Shown here: one piece after another, positions 54,712-63,928 of the stretch | Layout: the number at the start of each line of letters is the position of its first letter | Numbering within the stretch: position 1 is the stretch's first letter | DNA from: Gammaproteobacteria bacterium | GTDB lineage: Bacteria; Pseudomonadota; Gammaproteobacteria; Pseudomonadales; Pseudohongiellaceae | Direction of reading: 5' to 3' | Length of the DNA: 64,000 bases | Assembly: GCA_030828385.1 (NCBI GenBank) | Contig: JAURCS010000012.1 | Coordinates: forward strand, 1 to 64,000 | The notes under the pieces: model-generated | Told to the model about the DNA's origin: nothing | The model's database searches: none | Seen by the model: only the letters and a program-made list of their open reading frames with translations | Position numbers and translations under genes: made by a program

Positions 54712-55368
54712 ATGGAATTATTGAAAACAGTAGAAGTAGAAACTGGAACTAACGTTAATGCAGCCGTTATCTGGCTGCATGGGCTTGGATCCAATGGCCA
54801 TGATTTTGAGCCCATCATCCCTCAGTTAAAATTACCCGGTGAGAAAAGTGCGCGCTTCATATTACCTCACGCACCGTCGATTCCCATTACCATCAATGGT
54901 GGCATGGTAATGCCGGCCTGGTTTGATATTCTGAAACATGGTGAACGTCATATTGATGCTGGCCAGTTACTCAGTTCAGCCGCTGCCATTCATAAATTGA
55001 TAGACAGAGAGATTGACCGTGGGATAGCCAGTGACCAGATAATTCTGGTGGGGTTTTCCCAGGGTGGCGCAGTTTGTCTGCAGGCCGGACTGACTTATGA
55101 TAAACCGCTGTCGGGAATACTTGGACTTTCTACCTTCTTCCCATCAGCAGAGGCCATTACTCCTCACCCCTCCAATGGCAGTCTTCCCATCCAGATTTTT
55201 CATGGTACTCTGGACACTATGTTGCCTGAATGGATGGCGGAGAATACTGTGAAGTATCTTAAAAAATTGGGCTACCACCCGCATTATAAAACCTACCCTA
55301 TGTCGCATAGGGTTTGTCCTGAAGAGATAGAAGATATTTCTCAATGGCTACAGGACAGACTTTTATAA
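54712..55368 (+). CDS. carboxylesterase/phospholipase-like alpha/beta hydrolase
   Basis: 218 residues from ATG 54712. The oxyanion and nucleophile motifs are IWLHGLGSNGHDF and GFSQGGA with Ser116. The acid is Asp168 (FHGTLDTMLP) and the base His199 (MSHRVCPEEI), giving the complete triad of the bacterial carboxylesterase EstB/acyl-protein-thioesterase family. It hydrolyses short-chain esters or acyl thioesters in the cytoplasm. It is divergent from the GST gene over a 74-base gap. Confidence 0.92.
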   Translation: MELLKTVEVETGTNVNAAVIWLHGLGSNGHDFEPIIPQLKLPGEKSARFILPHAPSIPITINGGMVMPAWFDILKHGERHIDAGQLLSSAAAIHKLIDREIDRGIASDQIILVGFSQGGAVCLQAGLTYDKPLSGILGLSTFFPSAEAITPHPSNGSLPIQIFHGTLDTMLPEWMAENTVKYLKKLGYHPHYKTYPMSHRVCPEEIEDISQWLQDRLL

Positions 55369-55441
55369 TGACATAGAGTCATAATGGCATAGCGAATGGG
55401 AAATTGGGCCATTGAAAGCCCAACTCCGGCGCCCCTGATTA

Positions 55442-56167
55442 ATGAAGCTACAAGATAACGAACACGACTCTATCCATTCATTTATCACCTTAAACCAGAT
55501 AAACCACAGTTATGCGGAAGGCTCGCAGCAGCATCGTGTGCTGGAAAAGGTGTCACTGAAGATTAGTAAAAGTGAAAAAGTAGCATTGCTGGGTCGCAGT
55601 GGTTCAGGCAAGTCCACCTTGCTCAACCTGATCAGCGGTATCGACCTGCCGGAACAGGGAACAGTGATACTCAATGGACACAATATCTCTGCGCTGAATG
55701 AAACCCAGCGTACCTTGTTTAGACGTCAGCATATCGGCTTCATCTACCAGTTTTTTAATCTTGTCCCCAGCCTTACTGCTGTTGAAAATGTTGCCCTGAC
55801 ACTTGAACTCAATGGTATGGCGTCCGCAGCAGCCAGAGAAAAGAGCATGACATTATTGTCGAGACTGAAAGTGGCGGATAAGGCCGCCAGTTTTCCTTCC
55901 CGCTTATCCGGAGGTGAACAACAGCGCATTGCCATTGCCAGAGCCCTGGTGCATTCCCCGGATATTGTTCTGGCTGATGAGCCCACCGGAAATCTGGATG
56001 CAAAAACAGGTGAAGATGTACTGCAGGTGCTTCATGACATCCTCGATGAAAGTAAAAGCTCTCTGCTGCTGGTGACTCACAGTCTTGCTGTTGCCAGAAC
56101 TGCCAGCAGGGTTCTCACTCTGGAAAACGGTGCCATCTCGGAGCGAGATGGTGACTTTGCCTGGTGA
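55442..56167 (+). CDS. ABC transporter ATP-binding protein (LolD/MacB-type)
   Basis: 241 residues. Walker A GRSGSGKST is at residues 51-59, the Q-loop is in YQFFNLVPSLTAVEN, the LSGGEQQR signature lies near residue 155 and Walker B is VLADEPTGN. This set with the FNLVP segment is typical of ATPases driving FtsX-type permeases (LolCDE, MacB). The gene overlaps the start of the permease gene, and the operon continues to an AttH-like lipoprotein, so it should move lipid-linked material or a signal out of the inner membrane. Confidence 0.93.
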   Translation: MKLQDNEHDSIHSFITLNQINHSYAEGSQQHRVLEKVSLKISKSEKVALLGRSGSGKSTLLNLISGIDLPEQGTVILNGHNISALNETQRTLFRRQHIGFIYQFFNLVPSLTAVENVALTLELNGMASAAAREKSMTLLSRLKVADKAASFPSRLSGGEQQRIAIARALVHSPDIVLADEPTGNLDAKTGEDVLQVLHDILDESKSSLLLVTHSLAVARTASRVLTLENGAISERDGDFAW

Positions 56168-58712
56168 CTTATATGAGTACAAAGTGATTACCGGCACAGG
56201 ATTACTATGGCGTAGTGCAATGCGTTATGCCTTGCAGCGACCCTGGCAAACTGTCCTGAACATACTTGGCATTACTGTCGGTGTGATGATGGTAGTGGCA
56301 GTTGATCTTGCCAATAACAGCGCAAGGGAAGCATTCGACAAGTCCCTGGAACTGCTTAGCGGGCAGATCTCTCATCAGATTAGCGCTGGTTCCGATGGTC
56401 TGCCAGATGCTTTTTTTACGCGCGTAAAGACCGAGCTAGGTCTGCAAAAAGCCGCCCCCTCACTGAGTGGTAAGGTAAGAGTTAATGGGCAGGAACTGAC
56501 CCTGCTTGGTATTGATGTCATCAGCGAAGCGGCAATGCAACGTAGCCGCCCTGGACTGCCTGATCAGGTTTTTGCGGTAACCGGTAATTTCATCGCCGCT
56601 ATTGGCCGCACACGTAGCGTGGTTATGGAAGAAAGCCTCGCACAATCCCTTGGCCTTGAAGCAGGCGATACTTTCACCTTAAGTACCATGAACGCTTCAC
56701 ATCAGGCTGAACTTGCTGCCGTATTTGAAAGCGCCGATGCAACGCTAGCGGAGAACCTTGTTCTTGCTGACATCGCCGCTGCACAAAAGTTGCTGGATCG
56801 GCCAGGACGCCTGGATGCCATAGATTTGACCCTGGATGACGAAGCAGTGGCTCAGTTACGCAGCTGGTTGCCGGCAAATCTTATGTTGGTTGAAGTACAG
56901 GGGCGCAATGACAATCTGCAGCAGATGAGCGAGGCTTTTCATATTAACCTGCTAGCCATGAGTCTGTTGTCATTACTGGTCGCCGGATTGTTGATATACA
57001 ACACTGTCACCTTGTCGGTAATTCAGCGTCAACAAACCCTGGGAATATTCAGAGCCCAGGGCGTTACCCGGCAACAGGTTTTTACTCTGGTGATTCTTGA
57101 GAATGCTGCCCTGGGGTTGATAGCCAGTGTGTTGGGCGTAGTTGCAGGGTTTCTGCTTGGTCGTTTCCTGGTTTCCATGGTGACGGCGACGATAGACAAT
57201 CTATACTTTAATCTTCCTATCAACAGTTTTTTTGTCGATTTCTGGGTGTTACTGAAAGGTCTGGTATTGGGCATGCTGCTAAGCATCGCCTCTGCTGTCC
57301 TGCCTGCTGTGCGTGCTGCCCTGAGCCGGCCAGTCACCTTGCAGCATCAGGCCGCCGTCAACAGTGAATGGCAAAGAAAGATCCATTTGCTGGCACTGCC
57401 CGGGATACTTTTACTGCTTGGGGGGCGCTTAATGCTGATACCGGAATACGGGTCCCTGGTTACAGGTTTTGTCGCCCTGACATTAATGGTATTTGGGTTT
57501 TGTTTGCTGGTGCCTGGTCTGCTTTATTTGCTGTTACAGTTATTACTGCTGATAAGTCGGCGCTGGATTGGACTTCCCGGGGTCATGGCTTTACGTAATG
57601 CAAGCAGCGCCATTAATCGAACTGGCCTGGCTGTTGCAGCCTTGTGCGTGGCTGTTTCTGTCACAGTTGGTGTTGGTGTTATGGTAGGAAGTTTTCGGGG
57701 CACGGTAATTATCTGGCTGGAACAGTCACTACCCGGAGACCTGCAGCTTACGGCAGCGTCTGCCAATACTCTGCGAGAGGGATTTCCCGATGAGCTGCTT
57801 GATGAGCTCGACCGCATTGATGGCATTGAGGGATACTATTTTTCGGTTCTGCAACAGGTGGAATCAGAATTTGGGCCTCTGCGTTTGGGTGTAAATGCCA
57901 TTCCCGCCATTGAAAAGTTTTACCTCAAGGAAACCAGCCCGGATGGCTTGACTGCCTTTGATACAGGACAGGGTGTTTTTATTTCCGAGCCACTGGCATA
58001 CCTGCAAAAAATAGAACTTGAGGATTCCATCAGCCTGTTAACAGAAAGTGGATTAAGACCATTTACTGTAAAGGGCATCTTTTTTGATTACACCTCTGGC
58101 ATCGGTATGGTGCAAATGCATGACTCCCTGTATGAAGGATACTGGGCGAGTCAGCCCCGTACTCGTTTGTCACTGAAAATAAATCCGCTGAGTAATGAGG
58201 ATGTTGTGGAAACGGCGATTCGCGAAATTTTATCTACTTATGACAATGGCTTTACCCTGGTTTCTAATCGGCAATTAAGAGAAATAACCCTGCAAATCTT
58301 TGACAGAACATTTGCCATTACCAATGTCCTTCGACTATTGGCGATACTGGTGGCATTCATTGGCGTAGTTTCAACCTTGATGGCCTTGCAACTGGAAAGA
58401 CTGCGCGAGTTTGCCATTTTGCGTGCAACGGGAATGACGCCATGGCAAGTAAGTTCATTAATTCTGAAACAAACAGCCGTGCTTGGAATTTGTGCCGGTG
58501 TACTGGCATTACCTTTAGGGTTAATGATGTCAGAGGTGTTAATTGATGTAATTAATCGGCGTTCGTTTGGTTGGTCCATGCAGCACTTTTTGCCGGAGTC
58601 TGTATTAATCGAGGGATTTCTGCTGGCACTGATAGCCGCTCTGCTTGGTGGGCTTTATCCCGCCTGGCGTGCCGCTAAAATTATGCCTGCCATGGCTCTG
58701 AGGGAAGAATAG
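56148..58712 (+). CDS. FtsX-type ABC transporter permease (large, double FtsX domain)
   Basis: 854 residues from ATG 56148, which overlaps the ATPase gene by 20 bases; GTG 56184 would give 842 and remove the overlap. One N-terminal helix, a large periplasmic domain, then two FtsX blocks (about residues 265-430 with LSLLVAGLLIYNTVTLSVIQRQQTLGIFRAQG, and 725-850 with VAFIGVVSTLMALQLERLREFAILRATG). This is the DUF214/LolC-like duplicated architecture. It works with the upstream ATPase. Confidence 0.92.
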   Translation: MVTLPGDLYEYKVITGTGLLWRSAMRYALQRPWQTVLNILGITVGVMMVVAVDLANNSAREAFDKSLELLSGQISHQISAGSDGLPDAFFTRVKTELGLQKAAPSLSGKVRVNGQELTLLGIDVISEAAMQRSRPGLPDQVFAVTGNFIAAIGRTRSVVMEESLAQSLGLEAGDTFTLSTMNASHQAELAAVFESADATLAENLVLADIAAAQKLLDRPGRLDAIDLTLDDEAVAQLRSWLPANLMLVEVQGRNDNLQQMSEAFHINLLAMSLLSLLVAGLLIYNTVTLSVIQRQQTLGIFRAQGVTRQQVFTLVILENAALGLIASVLGVVAGFLLGRFLVSMVTATIDNLYFNLPINSFFVDFWVLLKGLVLGMLLSIASAVLPAVRAALSRPVTLQHQAAVNSEWQRKIHLLALPGILLLLGGRLMLIPEYGSLVTGFVALTLMVFGFCLLVPGLLYLLLQLLLLISRRWIGLPGVMALRNASSAINRTGLAVAALCVAVSVTVGVGVMVGSFRGTVIIWLEQSLPGDLQLTAASANTLREGFPDELLDELDRIDGIEGYYFSVLQQVESEFGPLRLGVNAIPAIEKFYLKETSPDGLTAFDTGQGVFISEPLAYLQKIELEDSISLLTESGLRPFTVKGIFFDYTSGIGMVQMHDSLYEGYWASQPRTRLSLKINPLSNEDVVETAIREILSTYDNGFTLVSNRQLREITLQIFDRTFAITNVLRLLAILVAFIGVVSTLMALQLERLREFAILRATGMTPWQVSSLILKQTAVLGICAGVLALPLGLMMSEVLIDVINRRSFGWSMQHFLPESVLIEGFLLALIAALLGGLYPAWRAAKIMPAMALREE

Positions 58713-58779
58713 CACCAATAAAAAACTTCAGAGTGCAGGGTACCTGAGGAGTTAAATGCAAAATAAAAGTGAAATTTTC

Positions 58780-58815
58780 GTAGGTCGGATAAGACCGGCC
58801 AGGTCGCCATCCGAC
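58780..58815 (+). repeat. REP-like palindrome with GTAG head
   Basis: GTAG at 58780-58783 is followed by GTCGGAT (58784-58790), GACC (58793-58796), GGTC (58802-58805) and ATCCGAC (58809-58815), an imperfect palindrome of two nested stems. Size, head and internal GGAT/ATCC resemble repetitive extragenic palindromes of enterobacteria, which are spread by REP-associated tyrosine transposases. It lies between the permease and the lipoprotein gene. Only one copy is seen in the window. Confidence 0.65.
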
Positions 58816-58846
58816 GAAGATAATTCAAATCTACCATGAGGCTGTA

Positions 58847-59959
58847 GTGAATAAACGCTTTTTTTTAATGTCTCTGCTATTGCTGCTGGCTTGCAGTAAT
58901 GGGGAAGAGGAAAATCCCAGACAACGATTGTCTGCTGCAGAGGTGCTTGGCAGTAGTGATGTCGAGGGTTTTTTGCGTGCCAGTGAACCACGCCGTTTTA
59001 ATTTTCCTCAGGACCATGCCGCGCATCCGGGGTTCCGCAATGAGTGGTGGTATTTCACTGGAAATTTGGAAACACAGAACGGAAGACGCTTTGGTTACCA
59101 GGTGACATTTTTTTCCAGCGCTATCAGGCCTGATGCTGATGATAACTGTGAAGTTGGCAATGCCTGGTGTACTAATGCCATCTGGATGGGACATGCAGCA
59201 ATCAGTGATATTAGTTCTGAAACGCATATGGCAGCAGAAATTTTTTCGCGTCAGGAACCCGGCCTGGCGGGAGCCACGCTGAATCCATTTCGAGTCTGGA
59301 TTAACGACTGGCAGCTTTTTTCTGCGGACAATGAGTTTCCCTGGGAGCTGGAAGTAATTACTGATGAGTTTGCCTTGTCACTAAACCTGACGGCTGAAAA
59401 AAGTCCTGTCCTGCAGGGAACAAATGGACTCAGTCAGAAAACCCCTGAAGCGGGCAATGCCTCCTACTACTATAGCGTTACCCGAATAGATACCCGGGGG
59501 CAGGTTTATCTGGATGATCAGCGCCATGAGGTAAATGGTACCAGTTGGCTTGACCGGGAATGGAGTACCAGTGCGCTGGGGGCAGACCAAACAGGTTGGG
59601 ACTGGTTTTCCCTGCAGCTCGATGACGGTAAGGAACTGATGTATTACCAGCTAAGGGATACTAATGGTAATGCTCATCCCAATAGTGGAGGCAACCTTAC
59701 CAGCCTGATGGGAACACAAAGTGCAATCACACCCCAACAAATGCGTCTGGAGGAAGAAATTTACTGGCAGGCACCGGATGGCAAGCAATATGCGATTGGC
59801 TGGCATATGATTTTTCAGGAAAATGACTGGCTGATACAGGCCGTTTTTGATGATCAATTAATGGATGTGACTTTCCAGTATTGGGAGGGTGCAGTGGAAG
59901 TACTTGATAGTTCAAGTGGTGTGCTTGTGGGCCGTGGTTACCTGGAGATGGTCAGGTAA
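58847..59959 (+). CDS. AttH/CrtC-like lipocalin-domain lipoprotein
   Basis: 370 residues from GTG 58847. The leader ends at the lipobox LLLACS with Cys16. Two lipocalin-like domains follow, with FRNEWWYFTGNLETQNGRRFGYQ and GTSWLDREWSTSALGADQTGWDWFSLQLDDG, the signature pair of the AttH/hydroxyneurosporene-hydratase family. With the ATPase and FtsX permease it recalls the att transport genes of Agrobacterium and similar triads in marine bacteria. It probably binds a lipid or hydrophobic ligand at the outer face. The REP-like palindrome lies just upstream. Confidence 0.87.
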   Translation: MNKRFFLMSLLLLLACSNGEEENPRQRLSAAEVLGSSDVEGFLRASEPRRFNFPQDHAAHPGFRNEWWYFTGNLETQNGRRFGYQVTFFSSAIRPDADDNCEVGNAWCTNAIWMGHAAISDISSETHMAAEIFSRQEPGLAGATLNPFRVWINDWQLFSADNEFPWELEVITDEFALSLNLTAEKSPVLQGTNGLSQKTPEAGNASYYYSVTRIDTRGQVYLDDQRHEVNGTSWLDREWSTSALGADQTGWDWFSLQLDDGKELMYYQLRDTNGNAHPNSGGNLTSLMGTQSAITPQQMRLEEEIYWQAPDGKQYAIGWHMIFQENDWLIQAVFDDQLMDVTFQYWEGAVEVLDSSSGVLVGRGYLEMVR

Positions 59960-59983
59960 ATACGCTGACGGAAGAATAAATCG

Positions 59984-60940
59984 CTAGCGTTTTTTCAACC
60001 AGCGCCGTAGTACACGATTCCACCACATGGTTGCCCCGGTCACAAACATGGCTGCCGGGGCCAGACCAAAGAATGCCCATATCGCTTTAACTGACTGATC
60101 ACACAAGCCGGGACCATCACAGGGAAGGCCGATACCATTTACGCGGCCAAAGTGCAGGAAAGCCAGCCAGTAGAGTACGCTATCGATCAGGCGGCGACCG
60201 GCATTCTCCTGCGTAACGGGCCATAGGCGATCAGCGATAGCATGAAAGGATTCCGGGAAGCACAGATAAATACCGCTAAGTGAAAATATCAGCAGAAAGC
60301 CAAAGCTCCAGAACCCCATCATGCTATGCAAATCCCAGTTAAGTCTTTTCCAGCCAAAATCCGTTCGAACTTTTAAACTGCGGCGCCAATGCGCTACCCC
60401 GGGCCACCAGATCACTATCCCGGTCAGTATTACCAGCGTCACGGCGATAGCAGCAACCCCGTTTATTTTTCGACCGGTAGGTCCGGCGAGAAAATTATCG
60501 TGAATCTGAATAAGATTTGTCACCATGTTGACACCGGTTTCTACAGCGCTACCCACATCTTCGCCGGTACGTGGATCATACAATCGTTTTCTGACTTTAT
60601 TTTCCTGTTCCAGCCAGATGATCACGGCCTGGTCGCGGTTACCCGCGCGGTAGAAGCGCGAAACACTGTAGCCAGGGTTGGCAGTTTGTGCCGTTTCTTT
60701 TAAGCGGGCATCACTAAGCAGTGCACTGGTAGACGTAGAGAGAATCGGTTCAGGGGTAAAAATAACGTAGAGCTCATTTCGATAAACCAGCACACTACCG
60801 GTGATGCTGATGAAAAAGATATACAAGCCCAGGCTGATACCGCTCCATAAATGGATCTGGAACAGCATGCGGCGAAATGGCATTTTCTGCGGATGACGGA
60901 TCCAGCGCTGCCACGGTGAGGAAGTTATTTTGTTATTCAT
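59984..60940 (-). CDS. PepSY-associated membrane protein (PiuB-like)
   Basis: 318 residues from ATG 60940; a TTG at 60958 in the same frame is less likely. The first helix (RRMLFQIHLWSGISLGLYIFFISITGSVLVYRNEL) is the PepSY-TM signature, followed by three more helices including VAAIAVTLVILTGIVIWWPGV and LHFGRVNGIG. Family members are often iron-controlled and may reduce ferric siderophores. A partial Fur-like half (GATAATGAT, 61038-61046) lies upstream. It is convergent with the AttH gene. Confidence 0.87.
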   Translation of the reverse strand: MNNKITSSPWQRWIRHPQKMPFRRMLFQIHLWSGISLGLYIFFISITGSVLVYRNELYVIFTPEPILSTSTSALLSDARLKETAQTANPGYSVSRFYRAGNRDQAVIIWLEQENKVRKRLYDPRTGEDVGSAVETGVNMVTNLIQIHDNFLAGPTGRKINGVAAIAVTLVILTGIVIWWPGVAHWRRSLKVRTDFGWKRLNWDLHSMMGFWSFGFLLIFSLSGIYLCFPESFHAIADRLWPVTQENAGRRLIDSVLYWLAFLHFGRVNGIGLPCDGPGLCDQSVKAIWAFFGLAPAAMFVTGATMWWNRVLRRWLKKR

Positions 60941-61064
60941 CTGTTCATTATCAGGCAAATCGGCAGACTTGTGGTTTGCCTGAGATCAAACTTTAAACAT
61001 GCAGGGAAAAATAATAGGGAATCGATAGCTCAGCCCCGATAATGATTTCCTGCAAAAATTATTT

Positions 61065-62270
61065 TCAAACACTCTGGGTTTTTTCCGCAGAGTCAGTTTT
61101 TCGCTGCCGTGGACCATTCAGGGCAGTACCGATGAAAGAATAGCGAATGACTTTTTCATAACTCCAGAATAACAGAGCGGTAGTGATGCCTAGAATCAAC
61201 CCGAACTTGACCGACCAATGCCAGGGTACCTGCATCAGCAGGGTTTGCAGGAATAAAATTACGGGGAGATGGGCGATATAAATCCAATAGGAGGCATCCG
61301 CAATATAACGCCGCCACTCACTTTTTTTACTAAAAAATTGCATGCCTATACCGATCAGGGAAAAAATCCAGCACCAGGAAGCAAAGGCATAGATCAGGGC
61401 AAAAGTAAGCTTTTCTCTATCGGAGACGTCAACATAAACCAACACAGGGTAGGTTAAATGCGAAACACTCAAAAAGGTTAATGCCAGTGCCAGTACAAAA
61501 TACTGAGGCCAGTGGGCTTTCAGAATTTCCAGGCATTGCCGTTGCCGATCAAATAACCAGCCGAGCAGAAACGCCATACCGTAAATAAAAAATGCCGGGG
61601 CCTCCTTCCAGACCGCTTCCGTGGGAGTGGGAATACCTACCCAGAAAAGCCAGTTTTCTCGTGTATAAAAAAACCAGGCTGAAATACAGGCTGTAAAAAT
61701 TACTATAACCCGAAATTTACACAAGCGATAAATTAGTCGGGTAAGGAAACCTATAAGCTGGTCATCCGGATTGAGCCTGGTCAGCAAGAATGAAAACAAA
61801 GTGGCAAGGCCGTAAAACCATAGTAGGTAGTATAGAAACCAGAACTGCAATAATACAGGTTGAGCTGGAGTAGATTGCTGCATATTCTGCAACACTGCCA
61901 GACTGTCAGGCCCGAAAAGTTTTCTGGCCGCCCAGAGCGCAATGGGAATAATTAATACTAGTGAAATAATCCAGGCGCTGATCATCGGAAGCGCAATTCT
62001 TTTTAATCGGTCTTTCAGAAATTCAAAATAACCTTTGCGCGATAGGGAAAGGTGGGCAAAGAAACCGGCAATAAGGAAAAAAACAGCCATACGAAACATG
62101 TGCAATACATAGAACATGTATGTCAGTGTCATACTTTTAGAGTTATCGGAAATGGGAAAGCCGAAGCTATCAAGGCCTGGCCAGAAAGAGATGCTGCCGT
62201 GTAAAAACAGACCCAGTAAAAGGGCTATTCCACGGATGGCGTCAAGTGCGTGAAGTCGGCTTTGCTCCAT
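61065..62270 (-). CDS. acyltransferase family 3 membrane protein
   Basis: 401 residues from ATG 62270. The frame is open to 62528, but those 86 residues are charged, non-family sequence and are left out. About ten membrane helices. The N terminus HALDAIRGIALLLGLFLHGS is the family signature with the catalytic His, and it resembles MdoC/OpgC-type proteins (DxxRG, LHMFRMAVFFLIAGFFAHLS). These proteins O-acylate or succinylate surface glycans and antibiotics. The acceptor is unknown. Confidence 0.87.
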   Translation of the reverse strand: MEQSRLHALDAIRGIALLLGLFLHGSISFWPGLDSFGFPISDNSKSMTLTYMFYVLHMFRMAVFFLIAGFFAHLSLSRKGYFEFLKDRLKRIALPMISAWIISLVLIIPIALWAARKLFGPDSLAVLQNMQQSTPAQPVLLQFWFLYYLLWFYGLATLFSFLLTRLNPDDQLIGFLTRLIYRLCKFRVIVIFTACISAWFFYTRENWLFWVGIPTPTEAVWKEAPAFFIYGMAFLLGWLFDRQRQCLEILKAHWPQYFVLALALTFLSVSHLTYPVLVYVDVSDREKLTFALIYAFASWCWIFSLIGIGMQFFSKKSEWRRYIADASYWIYIAHLPVILFLQTLLMQVPWHWSVKFGLILGITTALLFWSYEKVIRYSFIGTALNGPRQRKTDSAEKTQSV

Positions 62271-62775
62271 TGAGTTCTCTGTCCACCAGGGTCTTATTTT
62301 TCGCTTAATCAACTTGTCATGATGACACAAAGAATCCGCTGTTTTCCTTAATCTTTGCACACTTTTTTGCAACATGGCATTACAATTGCCGGCGGTAAAA
62401 ACCAATTGCCTGAAAAAATACCGTAACCCGGGCAGGGCCTTCAGTGTCTGCTTGAATATTGGCGGGATGTGGTTTACTTTAGGCAGGTCTTTGAAGCACT
62501 TGCGATGATGTTGAAAAAACAAGCTCAAAAAAGAAGCGCAAGTTCTTTTCTGGCAATCCAGCAGATTATGAATAATTTCGGGCCCGGTTTTAATACAACC
62601 TGATGATATTTAGCTGCGAATTAATAAGGGGAGCATAATAAGACCGGTCATACACGGCGCATAACTTTGATATTGATCAACCAATCACTATTCAGATTTT
62701 GCTTTTGTTTTCCTGGTCACTTCTTTGTGCTGTAATTCTGGAACTTGAAACCAGATTGTTGAGTGGGTATTAGCT
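62271..62775. other. divergent intergenic region, 505 bases
   Basis: Between the acyltransferase and the small membrane-protein pair. It holds the FNR/ANR site and extended -10 element at 62667-62736 that point to the plus-strand genes. The rest has no gene I can support. The acyltransferase frame reads through 62271-62528 but without family features. Confidence 0.65.
62667..62736 (+). promoter_or_regulatory. FNR/ANR site and extended -10 promoter for the small membrane-protein pair
   Basis: TTGAT (62667-62671), ATTG, ATCAA (62676-62680) matches the FNR consensus TTGAT-N4-ATCAA at every position. An extended -10 (TG at 62728, TGTAAT at 62731-62736) gives a start near 62743, about 70 bases downstream of the site centre, as for class I activation. 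No other FNR-like site was noticed in the window. Confidence 0.6.
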
Positions 62776-63225
62776 ATGGGTTTTTTAATTTGGCTTGAAG
62801 AGGGGGCTTTAGGGATTTTCATTCGTGAATCCCTATGGGGTTATCCCATCGTTCTCTCCAGTCATGCTGTCGGCATGGCAATTGTAATGGGTGTTGTGGT
62901 TGCTCTGAATTTAAGGGTATTGGGGTATGCAAAAGATATTTCCATTCTGGCTTACGATAAATTGTTTTTTATTGGCTGGATCGGGTTCATTATCAATCTG
63001 GTTTCCGGATTGATTCTTTTTTGTAACACGCCTACTACCTATTTCTTCCAGGGTTCTTTCCAGTTGAAGATTGGCAGCATCGTTGTCGGTGGTATCCTGA
63101 TGAAAGTAGTAATGAACAGTGTCAGGGGTGATACCAGCGAAACGTTGACGAAAGTAGCATCAGCTGCCTGTATCGCTTGCTGGTTTAGCGCAATGATAAC
63201 CGGCCGCTTAATGGCCTATTTATAA
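62776..63225 (+). CDS. small four-helix membrane protein, paralogue of the next gene
   Basis: 149 residues, four membrane helices. The N terminus MGFLIWLEEGALGIFIRESLWGYPIVLSSHAVGMAIVMG resembles DUF6644-type proteins, as do INLVSGLILFCNTPTTYF and the end MITGRLMAYL. His30 and other buried polar residues could bind haem, but this is a guess. It shares order of motifs with the next gene (WGYPIVLSSHAVGMA / FWMFPMMETIHFIGLT). Role unknown; oxygen-linked control suggests a part in respiration or anaerobic adaptation. Confidence 0.75.
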   Translation: MGFLIWLEEGALGIFIRESLWGYPIVLSSHAVGMAIVMGVVVALNLRVLGYAKDISILAYDKLFFIGWIGFIINLVSGLILFCNTPTTYFFQGSFQLKIGSIVVGGILMKVVMNSVRGDTSETLTKVASAACIACWFSAMITGRLMAYL

Positions 63226-63231
63226 GGAGGT
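63223..63231 (+). promoter_or_regulatory. full-consensus Shine-Dalgarno overlapping the upstream stop codon
   Basis: TAAGGAGGT begins with the stop codon of the preceding gene and matches the anti-Shine-Dalgarno perfectly, eight bases before the ATG at 63239. It favours reinitiation and strong translation of the second protein of the pair. Confidence 0.85.
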
Positions 63232-63238
63232 ATGTACT

Positions 63239-63736
63239 ATGGATTATGATACTTATGCACCATTAGCCTCCTGGTTTGAAGCCACCTGGTTAGGTGGACA
63301 AATGCGCGAGCAGTTCTGGATGTTTCCAATGATGGAAACCATTCACTTTATTGGCCTGACATTCCTGTTTGGCTCATTGCTGGTAATTGATATGCGTGTC
63401 ATCGGGTTTGGCCGTTTTATCAACATGAAAGCAGCAATGAAATATATTCCGGTTGCGATCATTGCTTTCGCCGTCAATCTGTCAACGGGCATTGCATTTT
63501 TATGTGCTGATCCGTTTCGCTATTTTCCCAATATCGCTTTTCAGTGGAAAATGGGATTGATTGTGATTGCTGGTATCAATGCCTTGTGGTTCTGGTTTGG
63601 AGAGCACAAGGAGTTATGCCAGCTGGCTGATGGTGAAGACGCACCTTTCAGAGCTAAAGTGATTGCAGCGCTTTCAATCGCTATCTGGGTGGCTGTAATT
63701 ATATTCGGTCGAATGATTCCCTACGTCGAGTACTAG
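63239..63736 (+). CDS. small four-helix membrane protein, paralogue of the previous gene
   Basis: 165 residues with four membrane helices. It is an evident relative of the gene at 62776: a helix with His in METIHFIGLTFLFGSLLVIDMRVIGFG, then VNLSTGIAFLCADPFRYF for VNLSGLILFCNTPTTYF, and a final helix AIWVAVIIFGRMIPYV. It probably forms a heterodimer with that protein. Thirteen bases separate the genes and the translation signal is very strong. The terminator at 63757 ends this operon. Confidence 0.77.
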   Translation: MDYDTYAPLASWFEATWLGGQMREQFWMFPMMETIHFIGLTFLFGSLLVIDMRVIGFGRFINMKAAMKYIPVAIIAFAVNLSTGIAFLCADPFRYFPNIAFQWKMGLIVIAGINALWFWFGEHKELCQLADGEDAPFRAKVIAALSIAIWVAVIIFGRMIPYVEY

Positions 63737-63756
63737 GAGTCAGCCACTCAGCCACT

Positions 63757-63785
63757 AAAAAAGAGGGCATTAGCCCTCTTTTTTT
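63757..63785 (+). terminator. rho-independent terminator after the small membrane-protein pair
   Basis: AAAAAGAGGGC (63758-63768, preceded by A) and GCCCTCTTTTT (63773-63783) form a perfect stem with a four-base loop and a run of seven Ts. It can act on both strands because of the A-run on the left. Confidence 0.9.
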
Positions 63786-63928
63786 GGCTTCAGTTTTTGT
63801 ATTAAGATCGCTGTATGAGTTGAAAGAAAACTCACCACAACCATTCTTTATTTCTGCCCATTTGTGTTTTACTGTTCCCAGCCAGATAACAGTTATCAGT
63901 CACCCATCCATAACACGCTGAAATAGTA

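Noticed and set aside
61038-61046. Fur box for the PepSY membrane protein gene
   Set aside because: Only the left GATAATGAT half matches; the second half is not conserved, so it is mentioned only as a partial match.
62271-62528. Long N-terminal extension of the acyltransferase
   Set aside because: The extra 86 residues are charged and unlike family N termini; the DAIRG helix starts just after ATG 62270.
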